Source of the DNA: Glandiceps talaboti
Taxonomy: Eukaryota > Hemichordata > Enteropneusta > Spengelidae
Length of the DNA: 64,000 nt
NCBI RefSeq assembly: GCF_964340395.1
Contig: NC_135550.1
Coordinates: 24,642,676 to 24,706,675 of the forward strand
Reading direction: 5' to 3'
Positions 13,703-23,258 of this stretch are shown here, piece after piece (position 1 is the first letter of the stretch; the number at the start of each line of letters is the position of its first letter). Under the pieces are notes generated by a model. The model did not search any database, was not told where the DNA came from, and saw only the letters and a list, made by a program, of their open reading frames with translations. The position numbers and the translations under genes were made by a program.

Positions 13703-13793
<91 letters not shown>
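13609..13793. repeat. TTGA/CTGA microsatellite continuing the retrotransposon tail
   Basis: TTGA repeats, an interior block of CTGA repeats (about 13630-13700), then a long pure TTGA run. It abuts the 3' end of the LINE relic, so it most likely expanded from the element's own short tail repeat. The reverse-strand frame over it encodes only SQSV/NQSI repeats and is not a gene. Confidence 0.95.
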
Positions 13794-13794
<1 letters not shown>

Positions 13795-16700
13795 ATTCAG
13801 AAAATGGATGAATGATCTTAGTCCTTTAACTTGGGACAGTTTGATTTGGAAACCATAGTCAGATTGATTGATAAACAATGAGTTTATTGTTGACAACATG
13901 TCAGTATTCTCTACCATTACATATAGATTTGCTGTATTATGTCATTGATGAAAATACAAATAAGGTTGATGACTCATCAGCCAAACCCACAGGTGATCAT
14001 AATAATCATAATCATAATAGCGAACAGTGAGACTGTGTTAATAACAAATATTGCACTTTCAAATGATAATTAGTACTCCAGCATCCAAGATGTATTTGTC
14101 GACAGACAAGGAATAGATCTCCTTGTCTGTGATTTGTAGTTTTCATCCCTCCTGCAGATCTTGGATTATGGTTTTTCACAAAAGTAAAGATCTTTATTAA
14201 AGATGTACCAGTGATTACCGTTGGTGATGAAATAGATTATATCATCCTGAATGTGTACAACAATGAAAGTATTATTATTTAATCACCAATATTGAAGTTT
14301 TCTAGGACTTTCATTCTACTAATGCATACATTTATACCGTATTGAGATGACTGACTGTATAATAGTGTTAGTTTACAACCATTTTCACTTGACCGTTACG
14401 GTTCAGTAAATAATTTAACTGTAAACTTTGTAAACATTGTCATACAATTACGTATTTGATAACAAAAGTGTGGGACAAATTCTATAAATTGCCTCTTAAG
14501 TTCACTTTAAAAAATTCTAGAATGAGTCAGTGGCTCAGCCTGGCTTCTATCTTCTATCATCAGCAATTAATTACAATTCATTTTAAGTAATTGATTACCT
14601 CTGGGATAGCGTTAATGAAATGTTTTTGTTAGGAAGTCATCCCAGCCTTTGTCCCTGGATAGTTTATTGCTTTGTAAAAGTTAATGTTTGTTAGTGAGAT
14701 GCACTGTTAAATTGACAATCTGAGTCCCATATGTGTAATTTGTTTATTAAAATTGTGACCTTTCTGATGTTATCAAGAAGTTGAGAGCAATTTTTCCATA
14801 TAGAATCCAGCAATTATACCATCAATTTTAAGTTTAAAATTTACATGCTGTGCATTGGCATAGCTTAGTCAAGTAAACTTGATCGTAATTTTTTCACCTC
14901 TCTCAAATAAGAATATTTTTGTGATTGTTTAGAAAAGTCACCTGCAATAGGCCATTTCTTTCTGCACTAATGAAGTCCAAAAACATGTTTGATCATCTGT
15001 GGTAACCATACTCTTACCCAGGCTTTCTTAAAAATTAAGTTTCTAAATGAAAATATTTATCAAATCATTATAACATGCACGAGCCAGGTTCAACAAAATA
15101 TGGAATATATACTTCAGTCGTGTTATGTCACGACAATGCGTGTCTACATCATTCGTACTGTTGTATTCGAAATATGAGTCAAAATGCTTAAAATTGCCAT
15201 TACTTTCCCCATTTTTAAAAACTATTACAAGCTATGGTATAATTATATTGTTCCCCAATACTTTTCTTCAGTCAGCCGGAAAATACTCATGACCTAAGGG
15301 TTGTCACTAGTCATCTAGCGACTCATAGTGGCAAGGGCCCCTTAGATCAAGTTTAATTTCCAGGGCTGAACTAAGAAAAATGTTGATGAATAATATCTAA
15401 TTATACTTAAATCCAATTGGCATATTTATTTCTTAATCATTATTTGAATAAACACGGTTTCCATTTTAAACACGAAATCACTAGTGCTAGCTTTAGTCTA
15501 AGAGAAAGACACTTCAAATATATACTAATATGTACACGTGATTTGAGGAAAGCGACTGGCAGTTTGACATGATGGTTATGAACAGACAACTGGTAAAGAG
15601 CACTCTTATTCTTACAATGCGTGTTCCAACTAAATAGAAAAGAGAGAACGACATGTTAGCAACCACTTGTAGATTATTAAGTAAGTTAGCTATAACTTGT
15701 AAGTCGTCTAATTTGTATGCACGGACCCGAATCCTAGAAAGAGAGCAACAGCCATTTGAGATCAATTTATCTACGTGGTGATTTAATGAGCTCGTTGATG
15801 CATGCACAAATCGTTAATTTGATTTCAATTTAGCTCTAATTGTTCTGGCCTAATCCACTGGCTTTATTTCACTTCATTGAATCATACAAGCCAATCTCTC
15901 TGCAAATGATGCTGTAAAGTGGATAATAGGAAGGAAGCAGAGTTAAGTGTGGCGAAGACTCGGCACATGGGCCTGGCTTTGTCCTTCTTATCTGTGCATT
16001 GTTCCCAACAATCAGGAGCAGCTTGGTTCACAGATTTCACGTTTCAACTCTGATCCCCACATCTATGATACCCTGTTATTAGCATTTAACACCATTTTTT
16101 GAGCTCATCCTTGGGTGAAGAGAGAATGTCACACAGTTACAAAGAATCAAAAAATCTCCCAAGTTGAGACTGCCGAGACAAAATTGGCTAAAAATTGAAT
16201 CTGTGTTTAATAGGCAGGGAGGGCTTATTTAGGGGGTTGTATAGATGTAATGATCTTGTTATCAAAGAGAATGATTTCTGATGCTTGTAAGGGCATCAAA
16301 TGTGCTGAGTGAGATTATGAATTAAATTGTATGATCACAAGACCAGAACTGAGCAGCTTGCACATGTTGTAATCTATTTGTCTGCTGTTCACAAATCAGT
16401 GTTTAGTTCAGCCAATTTCTCAGTTTTCATCAAAAGGCAGCTTTTCCCGTAATCCTATCAACTGTCATAAGATTGTCCATTTAAAGATCAGAACTGATTT
16501 TTCCATCTCCAGATATCAATTACAGTTAGATTCTCCCTCGTATCACTTTTAAGCTGCCCAACGCTTCCTCTTCATGTATTCTTTGTGTTTTGTGTCTACC
16601 GCTCCTCAAAGCCAATGCCGATATTTCATCTGGAACCACCCTTCCTACCAGAATCTCCAGATCAGATCATGTATATCCAGTTGTGATGAAAAATGGAGCT

Positions 16701-16956
16701 CTTCCTGTCACTTTGTTATCTCTCCCCTGAAACTTTGTCCTAACAATTACTAAATATGTTTAAATGTATGAGACTGTCACACAACAGGCGTTGAGATTTG
16801 AGCATTACTTCTAGAATTTCACCCAAAGCCGTGTAAATTTTGTATGCGCATCAAAAATTCTATTCTTCAACATATGAATTATGAGTAAGAAGAGATACTC
16901 TTAAATGCTGAATATCTGAGTCTATGCTCAGAATACAAAGCTTTAATAGCATAGAT
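13794..16956. other. Single-copy DNA, no gene seen
   Basis: No convincing exon. The part from about 15830 to 16740 is less A/T-monotonous than average, but no frame stays open. A short hairpin lies at 14102-14130. Confidence 0.5.
14102..14130. other. Perfect 10-bp hairpin
   Basis: Arms acagacaagg and ccttgtctgt are separated by 9 bases. The pairing does not extend outward, so there is no larger foldback. No function is implied. Confidence 0.5.
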
Positions 16957-17250
16957 AATTGATCATTCTAACAGAAAATAAAAACTCGCAGCCTTCCTTC
17001 ATGTTCTCTGTGTACACACTTAAAGATATGTACCAATCAAAACCAAATAGAACTAGCGATTCAACAGTTTCTGTCGATACAAAAAAAAATTATATGGTGA
17101 TTGTAGTTGATCATTTTGACAGAAAATAAAAACTTCCTCAATGTTTAGTAAACGTAAACTCAAAGAAGTGTATTACCGAAATCCAAATAGAAATAGCACT
17201 CCAACTATTTCTGTTGAATTATCGTACAAACGAAAGACAGATCACTTTCA
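16957..17250. repeat. Direct duplication of about 148 bp
   Basis: gatcattctaacagaaaata at 16961 recurs as gatcattttgacagaaaata at 17109. The downstream landmarks ccaaatagaa and the aacagtttctgt / aactatttctgt pair keep the same order. The copies are well diverged, so this is an old tandem duplication. Confidence 0.8.
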
Positions 17251-17856
17251 TGTTCACTGACTACTAGTATATGGTAGTATAAAGGTATACATTAGATTAA
17301 CAAGATTGAATGTTCAACTATTGTGTCATCACTAATGTCTTGAACCATGTTCCCATTTGCTCGACATTTCCTGAAGCTATTGTTGTTTGAAGTTTAGAGT
17401 TCACATCAAATAGACAGAATTTACTCAACACACACTCCTGAAATCAATTAAGTTGTAACCCAGTCCAGAAAAAGTCATATTTGAAACAAAATGTTATTCA
17501 GCAGTACTTGTCTCCAGTAGGGAAACTAGCACAATATCCAATTGTACATGCGTAGTTTTAAATATTATATATAATGTATGTTTGTAAAAAACAACAACGA
17601 ACGACTGGAAAATGATGATCTTTTCTTGCCAAGAAGGTTTTTGCTTGATATTGCTTGATTTTATTGGATTTCCTTGACAACAACAGATATAGAGGGGTTT
17701 CCAGTGTAAGTAGTGAAATATAGATTTGTAACAGTACTGCGAGCAGTACAACAGCTCAAAGTGTGATATGTTGGACTCAGATACTGGCTCAGACTATCAA
17801 AAAAATGAAATCATTGTTGAACGTCTTTTCTCCATTCATCTATGATGAATAAATTG

Positions 17857-18510
17857 TGGTTTTCGGTTTGTGATGGGATGTGTTTTCTCAAACCATGTAT
17901 AATGAAAGAGATGGCATAAGTGTGCCCAGACTTCATGCGAGGAGGTCTAAAAAAAAAGATAAAATCTGGTTTTCAGTTTGTACTAGAATGTGTTTTCTGT
18001 AAACATGTCTTATGAGCAGGTTGAAGTGTTATAAGGGATGATAAAACTACCACAGACAACAAGTGGGGCATATGAGTTGAAGACAGTAGCCTAAGTACTC
18101 CTTTCCAAGGCAAGATTTTATTTTTCAGACAAAATTATACGATATCATTGAAATACGGAAGGAGAGTTGTCGTAAGGTGTTGAATAGCAGTGAAAGTGCT
18201 GTCTTTCACATTAGGAGGAGTGTCAACTTCTTTGGGGTCACTCCGTTTGCCTTGAAGTCCTATCAACTTGATTTCCAAATGTATCATTTGAGAAGAACCT
18301 CTTAATGGGTAGTTGTAATGCTCTTGGCTACTGCAAAGTAAAACAATGAAATGTAGATTGCAGATTGAAGTAAGAAATAGAAAAAATAAGATGCAAACAG
18401 GCTCTTGAAAGAGAGATTGAAGCATAAGCTTCTCTCACTGAGCAGAAAGAGATGTTGTGAGTGTGCTCAGACTTAGTGAGGAGGCCTAAAAAAGATGACA
18501 TCTGCCATAG
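17857..18510. repeat. Old multi-part direct duplication
   Basis: ggttttcggtttgt at 17857 recurs as ggttttcagtttgt at 17968, an offset of 111, with matching continuation through tgtgttttct and aaacatgt. The segment between them (aaagagatgg to ggaggtctaaaaaa, from 17904) recurs about 540 bp further on at 18446 (aaagagatgt to ggaggcctaaaaaa). The intervening DNA does not match, which suggests a partly deleted longer array. Confidence 0.7.
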
Positions 18511-19000
18511 TGAAATTGTAGCAGCTTGTATTAAGATTAGTAATCCTTTGCAACATATCAAATTTAATGATGTGTTTCCTAGATGTGTTTCCTTCAGTGC
18601 TTCAATTCTTTCTCAAGAATTCAACCGGCTCATTCAGCATGCATTTACCAGTTGATACTGTGAGGTGGTCAAATTCCAATTCTTTAACCAATTGAGGGTA
18701 GGAGGTGGTGATGGTGAGATTTAGCAAATATTTTTGTTGATATCTTCCTATGATGGCAATTTCCTTCCTTTAGAATGAAACGATTGGCAGATGACTGTAT
18801 ATGATGCCAATGAGATGCTGAACCAAGCCACAAACTCTTAGGCTGAGACTGACAATAGTCTTCTCATGTTCCAGTATTTATGTATCTTGATAAATACTAA
18901 AGAGTTTTATCATTCACATTTCTAACAGAATGAAATACTCTTTACATTTACCAAAGTGGCCATCTTAATTGTAAAGAATTTAAAGAGCAAATGTCACACA
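18511..19000. other. No gene seen
   Basis: Plain AT-rich DNA with no long frame, tandem repeat or RNA-like structure that I can support. Confidence 0.5.
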
Positions 19001-19163
19001 GAGACAGTACACTTATTGCGAATCTAACTGTATGCACACGAAGCCCATAGGAATAATGTTAGCTGGAAGTTCAGTTCAGCAGTTTGCCACACTTCCGGTT
19101 AATGTTCTTTTTATGGGCTTTAAATGCATACATTGAGATTCACGGTAAATGTGTGGTAGTCTC
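19001..19163. repeat. Foldback element (long imperfect inverted repeat)
   Basis: The left arm (19001-19070) and right arm (19091-19163) are inverted complements separated by a 20-base loop. Matching blocks in order from the base are gagac/gtctc, gaatct/agattc, tgtatgca/tgcataca, agcccata/tatgggct and ggaagt/acttcc, with scattered mismatches between them. Pairing ends at gagac, and I see no clear target-site duplication. It could be a MITE-type or foldback transposon relic. A transcript would form a long hairpin of precursor-RNA type, but nothing shows that it is transcribed. Confidence 0.8.
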
Positions 19164-19288
19164 AGCTAACTAGGTATGGCTATATTATTTTCATTGGTGA
19201 AAGCACTGAATCATAGACAGACAATAGTAGTAGATATTAACATGAATTTTTGTTTTAACTCGAGTTGGAAGTTACTGTACTCAGTATG

Positions 19289-19530
19289 AAGGCATTGCAT
19301 TGTGGGTAAAAAACCCACTTCCTGGCTTTCCTTCCATAGTAATGCTTTACTTTGTGTCAAGGCATTGCATTATGGGTAAAAAAAGTGAACACCTGCCTAT
19401 ACATCCCTAGTAATGCTTTATTCAGTTCCAAGGCATTGTATCATGGGTAAAACAGCAAACACTTCTTGTGTTTGATTCTAATCAACATTTTACTCCCTGC
19501 CAAATCACTGCATTATGGGTAAAAAAAGTA
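19289..19530. repeat. Degenerate 70-72-bp tandem repeat, about 3.5 units
   Basis: The anchor ggcattgcattgtgggtaaa recurs at 19291, 19361, 19432 and, more diverged, at about 19505. Between anchors a second shared piece (agtaatgcttta) is seen at about 19338 and 19409. The copies are diverged, so the array is not recent. Confidence 0.85.
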
Positions 19531-19540
19531 AAGGTCTTTA

Positions 19541-19800
19541 ACTCCAAGATCACCTTGGCAGATTGAGATGGAATTTGGTGGAGGTATATAGATAAAGAAT
19601 TGTTGTGACATTATGGCCTCTTGTTGATATGCAAATTAGTTCTACAAAATGTGATTTTAGGTAAAATATGTTGAATTCCCAAACTACTGGGTAGACTGAA
19701 TTTAATAGGGATGATTGCTAGAGATGGTGAAGATGGTAATTAAAATTATACAAGATGATGTGACCTTTGACATACAAGTTATGCACTTTGTCTGACATTT
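19541..19800. repeat. Dispersed repeat family A, diverged head-to-tail dimer
   Basis: Copy 1 starts with actccaagatcacc at 19541 and copy 2 with aattcccaaactactggg at 19673, about 133 bp apart. Copy 1 contains gatatgcaaattagttcta (19627-19645). The same family is present at 60053-60400, where the equivalent parts read attccaaaactactgag and gatatgcaaattaggtcta. Finding the same unit as a dimer at two places 40 kb apart shows a genome-dispersed family whose basic form is tandem. No coding potential. Confidence 0.75.
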
Positions 19801-20047
19801 TGTTTTGAACTTCACAACATGTACTTTGTTGTTGTTTTTGGTTTAGGCAAACCTTGCAGTTAGGTGAATAGTTTGGGTAAAAAAAAATACTCACTAAACT
19901 TAAGTTGGTGAATCAAACAAACATTTTAATCAATATTTCTCAGGAATCTGAAATAAACTTACAGTGGAGTGTAAACAAAATTAAAATCAGACACAGTACT
20001 TGAAAATACCAAAAAAAAGACAATATCTCTTCTCTATTTCTTGATGG

Positions 20048-20140
20048 GTGGTTCTTCTTTACGTAGGTGACATCTTAATATCTGAAAAGAATACAAGAAA
20101 AAAATTACTCAGAACATTTGATATCAAACTTATCTACACA
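20048..20140 (+). pseudogene. Possible reverse-transcriptase core fragment (YVGD in place of YVDD)
   Basis: The frame reads VVLLYVGDILIS, then about 14 residues later FDIK. This resembles the catalytic YVDD hairpin of LTR-retrotransposon (copia-type) reverse transcriptases, with the first aspartate replaced by glycine. Only about 25-30 residues look similar. The frame is closed by TGA just upstream and the downstream residues do not match, so at best it is a small inactive relic. A chance match cannot be excluded over this length. Confidence 0.25.
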
Positions 20141-20486
20141 TTCTCATATGACTATCACAAAGCAGTGTTTGGTGGCAGAATTCATTGCTCACAAAACTTC
20201 TCACAAAATGATGACAATTTCTCGCATGACAGTTTATTTAAACTGCCATTCATCTGGTAACTTTAGAATAATTGGTAATTGTGAGTATTGAAGAAGCAGC
20301 CACAATAATGTGAGAAATTATGATTTTTCAAACCTTTCTGTGGTGGCCAAATAAGAACTGTTGTAATATTGTCCATATTGGTAACAACAAGCATGTATTT
20401 TAAATTTCTTGCCGGTAGATTGATGTGCCATAAAGTGTCTAGTATTAGTTTGTGATATATGTACACAGATGGAACTTGCTTACCAG

Positions 20487-20572
20487 TGTGTAATTATGGG
20501 CCCCTTCCCACCAAGGTGTTATTATGGTTCCCCTCCCCCATGAGTGTGTAATGCTAGTCCCCCCCCCCACTC
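20487..20572. repeat. C-rich tandem repeat, 3 units of about 29 bp
   Basis: gtgtgtaattatgggcccc, ggtgttattatggttcccc and gtgtgtaatgctagtcccc follow each other at 20487, 20516 and 20544. Each ends in a C-rich stretch, the last being a run of about ten C. Confidence 0.75.
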
Positions 20573-21965
20573 CCACCTCCAAAATAGTTTAAGTAACTCA
20601 TCAAATTTACTCCAAGATTTCTTTAATATCTATCAAGAACTTTGAAGTGACTTGCCTCATTTATCCAGATACAGACAAATGAAAATATCGAAACCTAACA
20701 AATTTCCCTTTACAGATATCCTTGTCAAGTTAACCATCTAACTCCCCCCTTCCCCCAAAGAAAAATGATGTACTTAGTGATGTGTAATTTGTCAAAACCA
20801 ATGGGAATAGGCTGTCAAAACTGTGGGCAGATGGGTCAGCAATTGGTGTTTTGAAGAGCTTACTTCAAACTGTACTTGTGACTAAAGGGCATAGGCATCT
20901 CATCTTACATAGTGAAAAACTCTAAAAATAAGGACCTGCCTCAAGCAAGTTTCATTGACTGACCCTCTACTGTTTATTTCCAAAATTACTAAAAGCTATG
21001 CAATTTAAGTTGAAAATGTCCCACTCGAGGCTCCAACACCATACAAGGTATAGATAGTCCCATTTCCTCCTTTGTTACTTTGCAACTGATACCATTCATC
21101 AACAATTTCATAGAGATGGAGAACGTTGTAAAATTTGCTGGGTTATATGTCGCGCTTAATCCAATCTAAGCATCAGATATCACGCGACTTACGACTAAAA
21201 ATCTTAGCTAGGTAAAGAAATCCTTGATAATTCTCAGAGAGCTATTTAAAATATTGACACTCATCCTGATATTGTTTGACCCATGGCGGTGTTTACAGCG
21301 CAGAGTAGCTTCAAAAACAAGAAATTGGAACGGATTGAGTTTCAGAGGAAAGCATAAATCCGGTGTCTTATTAAAAATTCAATGTTATTAGTTTGATCAA
21401 AAATGTATGTTTTTGCATCGCTTTTATCCACAAATTAATAGCCTGATATGATCCTATTGTCAAAGATGAAATTTGCTGTGACAGATTTAACACCACTTCT
21501 TTTCTTTATCGTAACAAACCATGTTTTAAGGATTAGCCATTTGGTGAACTTACTTTCTTGGTGTCCTTAAGCTGCTAATTATTCTAAGAGTTTTGAAAAT
21601 AACTCATATTTTTAGAGTGAAGAGATTTCATCAAAATGTTTATATATAATATCAATTGTTGTCTTCCTTTGAGATATGCAGGAAATCTCCAAAAGAGACA
21701 TAAAAAAAATGATTTTGTAAAATAGAAGGCCATTGTTATATGAACCAAAGTAGTTTTTGATAGCATTTCTTTTCAGATTTATTCAGAAGTTCTTCTGTGA
21801 TGTATTTCTTAGTCTTTTTATAATAGCCACAATACCATTATTTTTGCCAATATAACTTAGTTTTGTAGATAGTACCAGTAACAAATTGGAGGTTTTAAAG
21901 GCTAGAGGTGAATTAGAACTCACTGGTAGTGCTGATTTCTAGTCGGAAAACTTACTTAGAAATTA
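20573..21965. other. No gene seen
   Basis: Single-copy AT-rich DNA. A pyrimidine-rich acceptor (tttccctttacag, ending at 20715) is followed by about 45 open codons, but no donor or recognisable product was found. Confidence 0.5.
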
Positions 21966-22310
21966 CAGACAGACACATCAACAGAAGAAAAACAGACAGA
22001 CAGGCAGGCAGACATCCCAAAATCACAGACTGACAAGATACTAGTCAGCCAAACAGACAGACAACACACTGGATAATAGACTAAGACTTGAAAAAAAGAA
22101 AAAACACAACTAGACAGACATGCCAACATCACAGATTGACAAGAGACTAGTCAGACATCCAGACAAGATAATAGATATATAGATAGATAGACACAGACAG
22201 ACAGACAGACAGATGGACAGAAGGCATACACAGACAGACATACATACACAGAGACAGACAGACAGACAGACATGAATAAAACAGACCAATAGACAGACTG
22301 GCTGACTAAC
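21966..22310. repeat. CAGA microsatellite with a nested 106-bp duplication
   Basis: Impure CAGA repeats run through the interval. Within them, cacagactgacaagatacta at 22024 recurs as cacagattgacaagagacta at 22130. The purest CAGA runs are at about 22193-22215 and 22250-22272. The open frames here encode only SVCLSVCV-type repeats on the reverse strand. Confidence 0.9.
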
Positions 22311-23000
22311 AGAGACAGTATAGTGGGACTTGACATAAAATTATTCATTTTTGAAGGGACATTTAAGAAACGTCTTAGCTCTGATACTGATATTGAGAGT
22401 GGGTTGATAGTAGCACATATGTACATTTGTGTAGATTCACTAAAAGTTGTATGATGGATTAAAATGATAATAAATGTCATCTGTAGATAGACATGACGAC
22501 AGGCTGGCAAGACGAAAGACGACAGAGACATGCACACACCCACATATACATACACAGATGTATACAAACAGAGCAGTTGACATAGTTATAAGGAGGACAG
22601 CAAAGAAATGTTATCATGACTTGTACTGGACGTGAATACACTTGAAGTAAGATAAGGTATGACATGTACAAATTACCCTGTTAATAATTGGAGACATTTC
22701 CAGGGCACTAGGTGTTAAAATAGGCGTCACAAAACTACTCTCCTTCTACCTTCTCAATGGATATGTCATTTTGTGCTTGAAAAAAGAGGTTTTTTGACCT
22801 TTCTCAAGCTAAAGCTTACTGCCATCTCAAACCATATTCTCCTTGAATGCATAATTTTCCAAGGTGTTGTAACTTGTACAGTCCATGTAAACAGTTTTCC
22901 ATTTTATTCATAGTTATGATTTGAGGAAGTTATGGTATGATAACAGACAGAAATGTTGTCTTAGTAAGACATAGCTGGTGGAATAGACCAGGGTTGATAG
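22311..23000. other. No gene seen
   Basis: AT-rich DNA between two repeat arrays, with no frame or structure I can support. Confidence 0.5.
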
Positions 23001-23258
23001 TCTGACCTCACTTATAACTTAAACCCGGTCAGCAGCCTCACTTACAAACTAAAACCCCCTAAAACTGGTCATCAGCCTCACTTTCAACATAAAATTGTCA
23101 GCAGCCTCACTTTCATCTTAAAAGGTCATTGGCTGCACTTTCAACCTAAAACAGGTTCAGCCGCCCTATTTTCAACCTAAGACAGGGTCAGCAGCCTCAC
23201 TTTCAACCTAAAACAGGGTCAGCAGCCCCGCTTTCAAACTAGTAAAGCAGGGTCAGAA
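23001..23258. repeat. Degenerate tandem repeat of about 32 bp, about 8 units
   Basis: The consensus is close to ggtcagcagcctcactttca followed by acctaaaaca. The units at the right end are most alike, and those at the left have drifted (ttataactt, ttacaaact) with small insertions. Confidence 0.9.

Noticed and set aside
13564-13917. 117-codon reverse-strand Ser/Gln/Asn-rich frame
   Set aside because: It is the TTGA/CTGA microsatellite read backwards, joined to flanking noncoding sequence.
20716-20853. About 45 open codons after tttccctttacag
   Set aside because: Pro/Gln-rich start from a C-rich patch, with no donor and no recognised product.
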